Shown: positions 8,316-17,203 of the stretch, piece by piece | Layout of the letters: every line of letters begins with the position of its first letter | Position numbering within the stretch: position 1 is the first letter of the stretch | Assembly (NCBI RefSeq): GCF_042657385.1 | Contig: NZ_JBHSLA010000001.1 | Coordinates: 434,001-498,000 of the forward strand | Reading direction: 5' to 3' | Source: Algorimicrobium hallyeonense | GTDB lineage: Bacteria; Bacteroidota; Bacteroidia; Flavobacteriales; Flavobacteriaceae | DNA: 64,000 bases | Notes under the pieces: model-generated | The model's database searches: none | What the model saw: the letters and a program-made list of their open reading frames with translations, nothing else | Told to the model about the DNA's origin: nothing | Position numbers and translations under genes: made by a program

Positions 8316-8356
8316 CATCAGAATTGTTCTATTAACAGACTTCAAAAACATTCAGT

Positions 8357-9028
8357 ATGCTGTCATTTTTTAAAGACTACAAGTATTTTGCTATCGTTTT
8401 CCTGATTATTTCAATTATAATAATGGCCGTTATTTACAATATTTTAAATGTTGAAAAGCCTTTGCCAATTTACCAACCCGCTATGGTTAATTTTGAATTA
8501 GTAGATAGTACCATTCAACACCAAAAAAAATACCATAAAATTGCCGATTTCAGTTTAACCAATCAGAATGGAAAAACCGTAACCCAAGCGGATTATGAAA
8601 ATAAAATTTATGTAGCCGATTTCTTTTTTACAACCTGCCAGACCATTTGTCCGATTATGACGGATCATATGGTTTACATTCAAAAAGAACTGAAAGATGA
8701 ACCCGATGTTATGTTACTATCGCACACAGTTACCCCAGAAATTGATTCGGTTGCGCAATTAAAAAAATATGCACTAAAAAAAGGTGTTGATGATTCCCGA
8801 TGGAATTTAGTAACAGGTGATAAAAAACAAATTTATGACCTAGCACGAAAAAGCTATTTGGCTGTAAAAGATATTGAAGGTTTTGATCCTTATGACATGA
8901 TTCATACGGAAAACTTCATGCTTATTGATAAAAAACGCCAAATCCGCGGCTTTTATGATGGTACCAAACCAGAAGAAATTAAACGCTTAATTGCTGATAT
9001 TCACATACTAAAGAAAGATTCTGAATAG
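8357..9028 (+). CDS. SCO1/SenC family copper chaperone
   Basis: 223 aa. A single N-terminal membrane segment (about residues 11-31) anchors a thioredoxin-like domain facing the periplasm. The copper-binding CxxxC is CQTIC (C94, C98), followed by the usual PIMTDHM. A conserved downstream His lies in MIHTENFMLID (about residue 185), and the length fits the family. SCO proteins deliver copper to, or reduce thiols of, the CuA site of cytochrome c oxidase, which here would need the haem made by the genes at 26-37 kb. It is the last gene before feoAB, which has its own promoter. Confidence 0.93.
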   Translation: MLSFFKDYKYFAIVFLIISIIIMAVIYNILNVEKPLPIYQPAMVNFELVDSTIQHQKKYHKIADFSLTNQNGKTVTQADYENKIYVADFFFTTCQTICPIMTDHMVYIQKELKDEPDVMLLSHTVTPEIDSVAQLKKYALKKGVDDSRWNLVTGDKKQIYDLARKSYLAVKDIEGFDPYDMIHTENFMLIDKKRQIRGFYDGTKPEEIKRLIADIHILKKDSE

Positions 9029-9066
9029 TTTTATTAGCACAATTTTTTTACCCTAACTTTTTACAT

Positions 9067-9095
9067 TATTTTTGCTTCTTTAAAATCAATCTAAA
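9067..9095 (+). promoter_or_regulatory. feoAB promoter with metal-box palindrome
   Basis: TATTTTTG at 9067-9074 is an exact -7 element. It is followed by the 17-bp partial palindrome TTTAAAATCAATCTAAA at 9079-9095, which would overlap the transcription start. The palindrome matches the one at the araC/hemA region (29797-29813) in all but three positions. A repressor bound here would block transcription of the ferrous iron importer. Confidence 0.55.
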
Positions 9096-9100
9096 TAAGC

Positions 9101-9331
9101 TTGCAGGTGACATTAGCAGAAATTAAACGTGGTGAAATAGGCATTATTGTCGATGTGTCCTCTATACATATTCCCCTAAAACTATTAGAAATGGGTTGCC
9201 TACCAGGCAACACCGTTGAGCTCGTTCAAATGGCACCTTTTGCTGATCCGATGTATTTAAACATTAACGGAAGTCATTTGGCAATCCGAAAAGAAACAGC
9301 CATTCACATTCAAATAGAAATTTCTAGATGA
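9101..9331 (+). CDS. feoA: Ferrous iron transport protein A
   Basis: 76 aa. A small SH3-like cytoplasmic protein that assists FeoB. Features: VTLAEIKRGEIGIIVDV at the start, then MGCLPGNTVELVQMAPFADP and NGSHLAIRKETA, all typical FeoA. There is no ATG: the frame begins at TTG 9101 or, six bases later, GTG 9107. I give the longer form. Either start leaves a leader of only about 20 nt after the predicted transcription start. The stop overlaps the feoB ATG by 4 bp, so the two are coupled. Confidence 0.9.
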   Translation: MQVTLAEIKRGEIGIIVDVSSIHIPLKLLEMGCLPGNTVELVQMAPFADPMYLNINGSHLAIRKETAIHIQIEISR

Positions 9332-11427
9332 GCAAGCAAATTAACGTTGCATTAATAGGGAATCCTAATACAGGAAAAACGTCTGTTTTTAACGCCTTAA
9401 CCGGTTTAAATCAAAAAGTGGGTAATTACCCTGGTATTACGGTTGAAAAAAAAGAAGGGATTTGTAAACTACCGCGTGGTGTTAAAGCCCATATTATAGA
9501 TTTACCGGGAACCTACAGTTTAAACGCCTCATCTTTAGATGAAAATGTGGTTATTGAATTACTTCTTAATAAAAACGATAAAGATTTTCCTGATGTTGCT
9601 GTCGTTGTGTGCGATGTAGAAAACATCAAACGAAATCTATTATTATTTACACAAATTAAAGACCTTGAAATTCCAACAATTCTTGCTATTAACATGGCTG
9701 ATAGAATGGATTATAAAGGAATAAGTTTAGACATACCCTATTTAGAAAAGCAACTAAATACCAAAATCGCCCTTATTAGTACCAGAAAAAAGCAAGGTAT
9801 TTTAGAACTTAAAGAACTAATTGCTAACTATAAGGATTTATCAAATGAACCGTGTATGAACGCTTCGGAAATTGATAAAGACTATTTTAATAACCTACAA
9901 AAAGCATTTCCAAATCAGTTATTATACAAATTGTGGTTAGTAATAACACAGGATGTTAATTTTGGAAAAATGGATCGGAACACCATTGATGCCGTTGCCG
10001 ATTTTAAAACAAAAACCAATGCTGATTTAAAGCGTCTTCAGCAAAAAGAAACTATTAAACGCTATCAGTTTATTAATAATACACTGAAAAAAGGACAAAC
10101 TATTGATTTAAATACGGCTAAAGATTTACGCATTCGTTTGGATCGTATCTTGACGCATAAAGTTTGGGGCTATGTTATTTTTGGTTTGATACTTTTAACC
10201 ATTTTCCAAGCTATTTATGATTGGTCTAGCATTCCAATGGATTTTATTGATAGCTCTTTTGCTTCATTAAGCGAATGGACAAAAAATGTGATGCCAGAAG
10301 GCACGCTAACCAATTTAATTTCTGAAGGTATTATTCCGGGAATTGGCGGTATTGTTATATTTATTCCACAAATTGCCTTTTTATTCCTCTTTATTTCCAT
10401 CTTGGAAGAAAGTGGTTATATGAGTCGTGTTGTTTTTCTTATGGATCGTGTTATGCGAAGATTTGGATTAAGTGGAAAAAGTGTAGTTCCATTAATTTCG
10501 GGTACAGCATGTGCCATTCCAGCAATTATGGCGACGCGGAATATTGAAAGCTGGAAAGAACGATTAATTACCATTTTAGTTACACCTTTCACTACCTGTT
10601 CGGCCAGATTACCCGTTTACTTAATCATTATTGCCCTTGTAATTCCAGAAGGCCGTTTTCTAGGATTAAGTTTTCAAGCCTTAACATTAATGTTATTATA
10701 CTTAATAGGATTTGGCGCAGCGGTTGGTTCCGCTTGGATTTTAAATAAAATTCTTAAAATAAAGAGCAAAACATTTTTTGTGGTAGAAATGCCTAATTAC
10801 AAACTCCCACTTCTTAAAAATGTAGCCATAACGGTTCTTGAGAAAACAAAATCTTTTGTATTTGGTGCTGGTAAAATAATCTTGGCTATTTCTATTGTAT
10901 TGTGGTTTTTAGCTTCTTATGGTCCTGGTGAAAATTTCAATAATGCCGAAGCTATTGTTTCAGAACAATATGCCAATCAAAATTTGACAGATATTGAAAT
11001 AGAACAGCACGTAGATTCATATAAATTAGAACATTCGTATATTGGTATAACCGGTCGCGCTATTGAACCTGCCATTCGCCCGTTGGGTTACGACTGGAAA
11101 ATAGGTATTGCTCTAATCAGTTCGTTTGCAGCACGTGAAGTTTTTGTAGGAACATTAGCTACCATTTACAACGTAGGAAGCGATGAAGAAGAAACCATTA
11201 AAAACCGTATGGCTGGTGAGGTTAACCCTATTTTAGGTGGTCCTTTATTTAACTTTGCGTCCGGAATTTCACTCTTGCTATTTTATGCCTTTGCCATGCA
11301 GTGTATGAGTACGTTGGCTATAGTAAAACGTGAAACTAACAGTTGGAAATGGCCAGCTTGGCAATTGATAGTTATGACCGTTTTTGCTTATGTAGTAGCT
11401 TTAATTGCCTATCAATTATTAAAATAA
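9328..11427 (+). CDS. feoB: Ferrous iron transporter B
   Basis: 699 aa inner-membrane Fe(II) permease. The N-terminal G domain has G1 GNPNTGKTS (11-19), G3 DLPGTY (about 58-63) and G4 NMAD (about 121-124). A FeoI-like spacer follows, then two Gate regions with the conserved Cys (SGTACAIPAIM near 390 and TTCSARLPVY near 425). The length is typical. Its ATGA overlap with feoA and 13-bp spacing to the small Cys-rich gene indicate one operon. Expression is likely repressed when iron is plentiful through the box at 9079. Confidence 0.97.
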   Translation: MSKQINVALIGNPNTGKTSVFNALTGLNQKVGNYPGITVEKKEGICKLPRGVKAHIIDLPGTYSLNASSLDENVVIELLLNKNDKDFPDVAVVVCDVENIKRNLLLFTQIKDLEIPTILAINMADRMDYKGISLDIPYLEKQLNTKIALISTRKKQGILELKELIANYKDLSNEPCMNASEIDKDYFNNLQKAFPNQLLYKLWLVITQDVNFGKMDRNTIDAVADFKTKTNADLKRLQQKETIKRYQFINNTLKKGQTIDLNTAKDLRIRLDRILTHKVWGYVIFGLILLTIFQAIYDWSSIPMDFIDSSFASLSEWTKNVMPEGTLTNLISEGIIPGIGGIVIFIPQIAFLFLFISILEESGYMSRVVFLMDRVMRRFGLSGKSVVPLISGTACAIPAIMATRNIESWKERLITILVTPFTTCSARLPVYLIIIALVIPEGRFLGLSFQALTLMLLYLIGFGAAVGSAWILNKILKIKSKTFFVVEMPNYKLPLLKNVAITVLEKTKSFVFGAGKIILAISIVLWFLASYGPGENFNNAEAIVSEQYANQNLTDIEIEQHVDSYKLEHSYIGITGRAIEPAIRPLGYDWKIGIALISSFAAREVFVGTLATIYNVGSDEEETIKNRMAGEVNPILGGPLFNFASGISLLLFYAFAMQCMSTLAIVKRETNSWKWPAWQLIVMTVFAYVVALIAYQLLK

Positions 11428-11440
11428 TTTTTATAGAAAA

Positions 11441-11581
11441 ATGGGTCCAATTATTCAAAATATTATCGCTTTTACCATTCTAGGTCTGGCCATCTTATTT
11501 TTAATTCGGAAATTTATTTGGAGTCCTAAAAGGAAAAATTCAAAAAATTGTGGTGGTGACGATGGTTGTGGCTGCCACTAA
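11441..11581 (+). CDS. FeoB-associated Cys-rich membrane protein
   Basis: 46 aa. One membrane segment (about residues 5-22) is followed by a basic stretch WSPKRKNSKN and a tail with three Cys and a terminal His (CGGDDGCGCH). This is the pattern of Pfam FeoB_associated proteins, thought to play the FeoC role or bind metal near the FeoB pore. It starts 13 bp after feoB. The stop codon overlaps by 4 bp the stop of the opposite-strand gene ending at 11578, so the two are convergent with no terminator between them. Confidence 0.85.
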   Translation: MGPIIQNIIAFTILGLAILFLIRKFIWSPKRKNSKNCGGDDGCGCH

Positions 11582-11997
11582 TTAACACCTGAAAACTGGA
11601 TGTAATAGGCCGTTTTTTCAGTTTGCTTTTCGGCTTCTGGAAACGGCAGCACGTTATATAAATAAAGTTTTAATTCCCCATCTATAAACAACGCTTTGCG
11701 CTCTTCTATGGTGTAACTCGTAGGTGGAATTTTAAACGTTTCTGTGCTTATTAATTTTCCATTTTCATTAATTACTAATTCAAAAACCACTTCGCCAGCC
11801 CAAACACAGGTTACACCTTTAGGACAGCGAGAATCTGTAATTACCTCACTAAATTTTACGGTATAATCATCAACTATTAAAGTATTTTGATAGAACAACT
11901 TTTTTAAAATTAGAGGTGTTTCTGCGTTTACTTTTTCTTGTGAAAAACCCATAAAACCAATTAGTAAGCATAATCCGAAAAGGCATTTTTTACACAT
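11578..11997 (-). CDS. Small secreted protein of unknown function
   Basis: 139 aa from the ATG at 11997. I prefer this start because it opens into a signal peptide (KKCLFGLCLLIGFMGFS); the frame could extend 13 residues upstream. The mature part is mostly beta and contains a conserved-looking SRCPKGVTCVWAGE (about residues 77-90) whose two cysteines may form a disulfide or bind metal. I do not know a function. It lies 43 bp downstream of the DtxR-type gene on the same strand and may be co-transcribed, which hints at a metal-related role. Confidence 0.75.
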   Translation of the reverse strand: MCKKCLFGLCLLIGFMGFSQEKVNAETPLILKKLFYQNTLIVDDYTVKFSEVITDSRCPKGVTCVWAGEVVFELVINENGKLISTETFKIPPTSYTIEERKALFIDGELKLYLYNVLPFPEAEKQTEKTAYYIQFSGVN

Positions 11998-12040
11998 AGT
12001 TTGTTTTTTTTGAATTTCAATTTCGAAAGTAGTCAAATTT

Positions 12041-12697
12041 TCAGAGCTTTTTTAAGTATAGATTTTTCGCCACACTTTGAGAAACCGTTAATAATTTACC
12101 ATTAGCCTTAATGCTGATAGATTTATCAAAAGGCTCAATATACATCACTTCAATAATCGAACCTAAACCAATATTGTTTTTATTTAAATATTGTAGAAAT
12201 TCAGATGAACTATCATTCACACCCAAACAACTATATTTTTGGTGTTCTTGAGCTTGCGATAATATTATTTTTTCAACAAAGGTAATTTCGCCGTGTTTAT
12301 CCGGAATGGGATCTCCATGAGGATCATGCGTTGGATGACCTAAAAAAGCATCTAATTCATCAATTAATTTTTGCGATTTAATATGTTCCAATTGTTCCGC
12401 TAAATCGTGAACCTCATCCCAAGTAAAATTTAACTTCTCCACCAAAAACACCTCCCAAAGTCGGTGTTTTCTAATAATATTAATCGCAATTTTTTTTCCA
12501 GATTCTGTTAAGGTCACACCCTTATACTTTTTATAATTCGCATAATCCTTTTCCGCTAATTTCCGAATCATATCTGTTGCTGATGATGCTTTGGTATTCA
12601 TAGCTTCAGCTAAAGCATTGGTATTCACATTCTCGCGTCCCTGTTTACCTAAATGATAAATAGCTTTAATGTAATTTTCTTCCGTTAACGTAATCAT
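12041..12697 (-). CDS. DtxR/MntR-family metal-dependent repressor
   Basis: 218 aa. Winged HTH at residues 1-70 (TEENYIKAIYHLG, ALAEAMNTKASSATDMIRKL), then a dimerisation/metal-binding region (about 70-140) with WEVFLVEKLNFTWDEVHDLAEQLEH and HPTHDPHGDPIP. The C-terminal FeoA/SH3-like domain (about 148-218) includes GSIIEVMYIEPFDKSISI. Such proteins bind DNA when loaded with Fe(II) or Mn(II). It diverges from the TonB receptor and troABCD-like genes and lies near feoAB. An AWT/TCTAAA palindrome sits in the shared promoter region, so it is the best candidate for the regulator of all of these. Confidence 0.93.
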   Translation of the reverse strand: MITLTEENYIKAIYHLGKQGRENVNTNALAEAMNTKASSATDMIRKLAEKDYANYKKYKGVTLTESGKKIAINIIRKHRLWEVFLVEKLNFTWDEVHDLAEQLEHIKSQKLIDELDAFLGHPTHDPHGDPIPDKHGEITFVEKIILSQAQEHQKYSCLGVNDSSSEFLQYLNKNNIGLGSIIEVMYIEPFDKSISIKANGKLLTVSQSVAKNLYLKKL

Positions 12698-12714
12698 AGA
12701 TATCTGTTATCTAC

Positions 12715-12779
12715 CAAATATACAATATTAAACTTTTTAAATATATTTTTAGACTACTCTAAATTATTATTTATATTTG
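12715..12779. promoter_or_regulatory. Divergent dtxR / TonB-receptor promoters with metal box
   Basis: Back-to-back exact -7 elements: TATATTTG on the minus strand (12722-12715) for the repressor and TATATTTG on the plus strand (12772-12779) for the receptor. Between them lies the palindrome TTTAGACTACTCTAAA (12748-12763). Its left arm covers the -33 position of the receptor promoter at a 19-nt spacing, so binding there should repress the receptor and perhaps the repressor itself. Confidence 0.6.
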
Positions 12780-12796
12780 TCCAAATTATATTTATT

Positions 12797-15046
12797 ATGA
12801 GGCTAATTATACTGGCAATTTTTACAAGTATTGGAAGCTATGCTCAAACAAGCTTTAGCATTTCTGGCAGCATTGGTTCTGAAGGTGAATCACTTCCTTT
12901 TGCCAGTGTTTATCTAGAAAACACCACAACAGGAACAACTACAAATACTGATGGTTTATATACCCTAAACAATATTTCTCCGGGAAATTACACGTTGGTA
13001 GCTTCCTTCACAGGACATACAACCGTTAAAAAAAATATACTTATTGAAGATAAAAACATAACCGTCAATTTTACATTGGAAAGCGGCGAATCTTTAGATG
13101 AAGTGGTAATCACAGGAACTCTAAAAGCAGTTTCTAGATTGGAGAGTCCTGTACCAGTTGAGATATACACCTCTGCCTTTTTTAAAAAGAACCCAACATC
13201 CAATATATTTGAAGCGCTTCAAAATGTTAATGGTGTTAGACCACAGTTAAATTGCAATATTTGTAATACAGGAGACATTCATATCAACGGTCTCGAAGGA
13301 CCTTATACTTTGGTCTTAATTGATGGAATGCCTATTGTTAGTGGTCTATCAACAGTTTATGGTTTATCTGGAATTCCAAATTCACTCATTGAACAAGTCG
13401 AAATTGTAAAAGGTCCAGCATCTTCTTTATATGGAAGTGGAGCCGTTGGCGGTTTAATTAATATTATTACAAAACTACCGGAAAACGCACCTATTTTCTT
13501 TGCCGAAAGCAATATTAATACATGGGGAGAATGGAATTTAGACGCTGGGTTTAAAACAAAAGTAGGTAAAAAAGCCACGCTTCTTTTTGGAACCAACTAT
13601 TTTAAATACGATAATCCCATAGATAATAACCACGATAATTTTACAGACGTTACCCTTCAAGATAGGATTTCTATTTTTCAAAAATGGAATTTTAAACGAA
13701 ACCATAACCGCAAATTTTCTTTAGCTGGTCGTTATTTTTACGAAGATCGTTGGGGAGGTGAAATAAATTGGAATAAAAGCTACAGAGGCGGAGACGAAGT
13801 TTATGCAGAAAGCATTTATACATCACGTTATGAATTGATTGGCGAATATCAGCTCCCTATAGTTGAAAATATCACATTCCAATTTTCGTATTCGGATCAT
13901 GACCAAAACTCTGTTTATGGAAACACACCCTATTTAGCACAGCAGCGTATAGGCTTTGGGCAATTTATTTGGGATAAACAGATTAAAAATCATGATTTTT
14001 TAATAGGCACAGCTATTCGTTACAATTATTATAACGATAATACCACAGCAACAATAAATGCTGATGAAGTAACTATTCCCTCCCTATTTATACAAGATGA
14101 AATTGATTTCGACGAGAAACAAAGCCTTCTATTAGGTTTGCGCTACGATTACGATGAACGTCACGGCAACATTTTTACACCACGTTTAGCTTACCGCTTC
14201 AAACCCACAGAAAGTGATATTATTAGACTGAATGCCGGAACAGGTTTCCGCGTCGTTAACCTTTTTACTGAAGAACATGCTGCACTAACTGGGGCTCGCG
14301 ATGTTGTTATTAAAGAAGAATTAAAACCCGAACAATCCTATAACGTGACTTTAAATTATTTAAAAAAATTATATGCCAAAAACGGCATGCTTTTTACCTT
14401 TGATACCTCGGCATGGTACACCTATTTTATAAACGCCATTATACCAGATTATGACACCAATCCCAACCAAATTATATATTCAAACCTAGATGGTTATTCC
14501 ACATCTAAAGGTATTAGTTTAAGTGTTGATGCCACATTTGGAAGTGGCATTTCGGCTTCAATTGGTGCAACATGGCAAGATGTTTCACAAATTAAAAATG
14601 GCATACAAAGTCAACAAATTTTAACCGAAAGTTATTCGGGTGTGTGGTCATTTAGTTATAAAAATTATCCAACAAATTTAACGCTAGATTATACAGGAAA
14701 TTTATACGGTCCCATGCGTTTACCGCTATTAGGTGATTTAGATCCACGAGAAGAATATTCACCCGTTTGGAGCATTCAAAATATCCAACTGACCTATGAT
14801 GGTATAACCAATTTTGAATTTTATGGAGGCGTAAAAAACATACTTGACTGGACACCGAACCAGGGAAATCCATTTATAATTGCACGTGCCAATGATCCGT
14901 TTGATGAAAACGTACAATTTGACCCAAACGGGAATGTTATTCCAACCCCAGATAATCCCTATGCATTAACCTTCGATCCATCCTATGTTTATGGCCCAAA
15001 TCAAGGGATTCGATTCTTCTTTGGTGTTCGTTACAAATTACGTTAA
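12797..15046 (+). CDS. TonB-dependent outer-membrane receptor (probable metal uptake)
   Basis: 749 aa. Signal peptide (1-16), then a carboxypeptidase-like beta domain (about 20-105, GSEGESLPFASVYLENTTTG). The plug (about 115-240) contains LIDGMPIVSGLSTVYG and VEIVKGPASSLYGSGAVGG, and the rest is a 22-strand-type barrel ending in FFFGVRYKLR with a terminal aromatic pattern. Two Cys pairs in the plug (CNICN) may bind metal. It is transcribed with the solute-binding protein 42 bp downstream and the ABC importer, and the upstream operator fits metal repression. The substrate is probably a Mn or Fe complex; that is inferred from context only. Confidence 0.9.
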   Translation: MRLIILAIFTSIGSYAQTSFSISGSIGSEGESLPFASVYLENTTTGTTTNTDGLYTLNNISPGNYTLVASFTGHTTVKKNILIEDKNITVNFTLESGESLDEVVITGTLKAVSRLESPVPVEIYTSAFFKKNPTSNIFEALQNVNGVRPQLNCNICNTGDIHINGLEGPYTLVLIDGMPIVSGLSTVYGLSGIPNSLIEQVEIVKGPASSLYGSGAVGGLINIITKLPENAPIFFAESNINTWGEWNLDAGFKTKVGKKATLLFGTNYFKYDNPIDNNHDNFTDVTLQDRISIFQKWNFKRNHNRKFSLAGRYFYEDRWGGEINWNKSYRGGDEVYAESIYTSRYELIGEYQLPIVENITFQFSYSDHDQNSVYGNTPYLAQQRIGFGQFIWDKQIKNHDFLIGTAIRYNYYNDNTTATINADEVTIPSLFIQDEIDFDEKQSLLLGLRYDYDERHGNIFTPRLAYRFKPTESDIIRLNAGTGFRVVNLFTEEHAALTGARDVVIKEELKPEQSYNVTLNYLKKLYAKNGMLFTFDTSAWYTYFINAIIPDYDTNPNQIIYSNLDGYSTSKGISLSVDATFGSGISASIGATWQDVSQIKNGIQSQQILTESYSGVWSFSYKNYPTNLTLDYTGNLYGPMRLPLLGDLDPREEYSPVWSIQNIQLTYDGITNFEFYGGVKNILDWTPNQGNPFIIARANDPFDENVQFDPNGNVIPTPDNPYALTFDPSYVYGPNQGIRFFFGVRYKLR

Positions 15047-15088
15047 ATCTCTATTTTTTTAGTACCTTCGCAACTATAATTTAGGCTT

Positions 15089-16000
15089 ATGAAAAAATTA
15101 GTTTTTGTCATTACAATTTTGGGAATAGTTTATTCTTGTAAAAACGAAAATAACACCAATTCCAAATTACAAGTTGTTACAACCACAACTATGATAACCG
15201 ATTTAGTTCAAAATATTGGTGGGAATTATATAGATGTTGAGGGTTTAATGGGAAGCGGTGTAGATCCACATTTATATAAAGCCAGTGAAGGCGATGTCAA
15301 TAAAATTGCGCATGCTGATGTTATTTTTTATGGCGGATTACACTTGGAAGGCAAACTCGTTGAAGTCTTCGAAAAAATGGGAAGTCAAAATATTAATACC
15401 ATTGCCGTTTCAAATGCGGTAGATAAAAAAACACTAATTGGGTCTGAATATTTCGCCTCTAATTATGATCCCCATATTTGGTTTGATGTAACAAATTGGG
15501 AATTAATTACACAATTTGTTGTCGAAAAATTATCAGAAGCCAACCCAGAACATCAAGCAGCTTTCGAAAAAAATGGTGCGGATTATTTAGAAAAGTTAAA
15601 AGCTTTAAATGAAGAAATAAAGTCTGTAATCAGTACACTACCGGAAGACAAACGTATTCTAGTTACCGCTCATGATGCATTTAATTATTTTGGCCAAGCT
15701 TACGGTTTTGAAGTTGTTGGGCTTCAAGGGTTATCAACGGCTACCGAGGCTGGTGTTCAAGACGTTCAAAATTTAGCTACCTTTATTATTGACAAACAAG
15801 TAAAAGCTATTTTTGTAGAAAGTTCCGTGCCAAAACGTACTATTGAAGCACTCCAAGCTGCCGTACAATCTAAAGGTTTTGATGTGCAAATTGGTGGCAC
15901 ATTATATTCAGATGCATTGGGAAATGCTGGCACAAAAGAAGGTACGTATATTGGTATGTTTACCTATAATGTGAATACGATTGTGAATGCGCTCAAGTAA
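15089..16000 (+). CDS. TroA/MntA-like metal-binding lipoprotein of an ABC importer
   Basis: 303 aa. Lipoprotein signal with Cys17 (GIVYSC). Cluster A-I family features: VVTTTTMITDLVQNIGG, GSGVDPHLYKASEGDV (first metal His), ADVIFYGGLHLEG (second His), DPHIWFD (third) and the late FVESSVPKRT / GGTLYSDALG with a conserved Asp/Glu. It lacks the long His-rich loop usual in zinc-specific ZnuA, so Mn or Fe is more likely than Zn. It captures the metal in the periplasm for the ATPase and permeases that follow. A weak -7-like TACCTTCG lies at 15063-15070, so the operon could also have an internal promoter. Confidence 0.92.
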   Translation: MKKLVFVITILGIVYSCKNENNTNSKLQVVTTTTMITDLVQNIGGNYIDVEGLMGSGVDPHLYKASEGDVNKIAHADVIFYGGLHLEGKLVEVFEKMGSQNINTIAVSNAVDKKTLIGSEYFASNYDPHIWFDVTNWELITQFVVEKLSEANPEHQAAFEKNGADYLEKLKALNEEIKSVISTLPEDKRILVTAHDAFNYFGQAYGFEVVGLQGLSTATEAGVQDVQNLATFIIDKQVKAIFVESSVPKRTIEALQAAVQSKGFDVQIGGTLYSDALGNAGTKEGTYIGMFTYNVNTIVNALK

Positions 16001-16259
16001 TAAAAGTGAATTATAAAAATTCAAGTTCTTTTTTGATTAAAGACATGTAAAGAACTAAAAAAATGGTAAGGTGAAATTCCCTTATCAACTCGTAGAATTG
16101 ACCATCAAAATTCAGAAATAATGAGTGAAAAAACGGAATTGAGAAGCGCAGCTTCAAGCATGAAGATTTGAAAACGAATGGCACTTTAGTGATTTACTAA
16201 TTTTGACAATGATTTTTTGGTTCGTTTTGTATCAAGACAAAATGAACAGAAATATATTT

Positions 16260-17033
16260 ATGAAACAACCAAACGAAAATAAAAACATAACGGACCCGTC
16301 GGGCGTCATGGCGGTTCAAATAGACGACCTTACCGTTGCCTATAACTACAAACCCGTACTTTGGGATATTGACTTGGAAATCCCAGAAGGCGTGCTTATG
16401 GCCATTGTTGGCCCAAATGGCGCCGGAAAATCCACGCTTATCAAAGCCATTTTAGGAATTTTAAAACCTATTGCTGGTAGTGTAAGTATTTACGGCAAAC
16501 CCTATAATAAACAACGAGATTTAGTAGCGTATGTTCCACAAAAAGGCAGTGTGGATTGGGATTTTCCTACTACAGCTTTAGATGTTGTTATGATAGGAAC
16601 TTATGGAAGTTTGGGCTGGATTAAACGACCAGGGCAAAAGGAGAAAAAAGCATCTTTAGAAGCCTTGGAACAAGTGGGGATGTTAGCCTTTAAAAACCGT
16701 CAAATTAGTCAGCTGTCTGGTGGTCAGCAACAACGTATTTTTTTAGCACGAGCACTCGTTCAAGATGCTTCCATTTATTTTATGGATGAACCCTTTCAAG
16801 GTGTGGATGCTACAACTGAAATTGCCATTATTAACATCCTAAAAGCTTTACGAAAAGCGAATAAAACGGTCATTGTTGTCCATCACGATTTACAAACCGT
16901 TCCGGAGTATTTTGATTGGGTGACTTTCTTGAATGTGAAAAAAATTGCCACAGGTCCTGTTAAAGATATTTTTAATGATGATAATCTAACAAAGACCTAT
17001 GGTATTAATTATAAAGTGAGTATTCAGAAATAA
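16260..17033 (+). CDS. Metal ABC transporter ATP-binding protein
   Basis: 257 aa from the ATG at 16260; frames from 16203 or 16308 are also possible. Walker A GPNGAGKS, Q-loop VPQKGSVDWDFP, signature LSGGQQQR, Walker B IYFMDEP and the switch HHD are all present. It belongs to the MntB/TroB/ZnuC class and should energise the two permeases. A 259-bp spacer from the lipoprotein gene, with no clear gene in it, is longer than usual for such an operon. A hairpin follows the stop codon. Confidence 0.93.
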   Translation: MKQPNENKNITDPSGVMAVQIDDLTVAYNYKPVLWDIDLEIPEGVLMAIVGPNGAGKSTLIKAILGILKPIAGSVSIYGKPYNKQRDLVAYVPQKGSVDWDFPTTALDVVMIGTYGSLGWIKRPGQKEKKASLEALEQVGMLAFKNRQISQLSGGQQQRIFLARALVQDASIYFMDEPFQGVDATTEIAIINILKALRKANKTVIVVHHDLQTVPEYFDWVTFLNVKKIATGPVKDIFNDDNLTKTYGINYKVSIQK

Positions 17034-17034
17034 A

Positions 17035-17054
17035 ATTCCTGCGAACGCAGGAAT
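17035..17054. repeat. Perfect palindromic hairpin after the ATPase gene
   Basis: ATTCCTGCGAACGCAGGAAT can form a stem of 8-9 bp with a minimal loop. It is GC-rich against its AT-rich surroundings and lies inside the operon right after the stop codon, so it may be an RNA processing or stabilising hairpin, or a dispersed REP-like unit. The tail (CTTTTA) is too short for a convincing terminator. Confidence 0.5.
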
Positions 17055-17203
17055 CTTTTAGATATATACCAAAATTAAGTATAGAAACATATCCTAAAAA
17101 CTAAAGACTAATAGACTTAACACAATACATAGAACTCCTCATCAACGATTATACTTTACGTACTATCACGCTTGGCACTGCTATTTTAGGAGCCGTAACT
17201 GGT

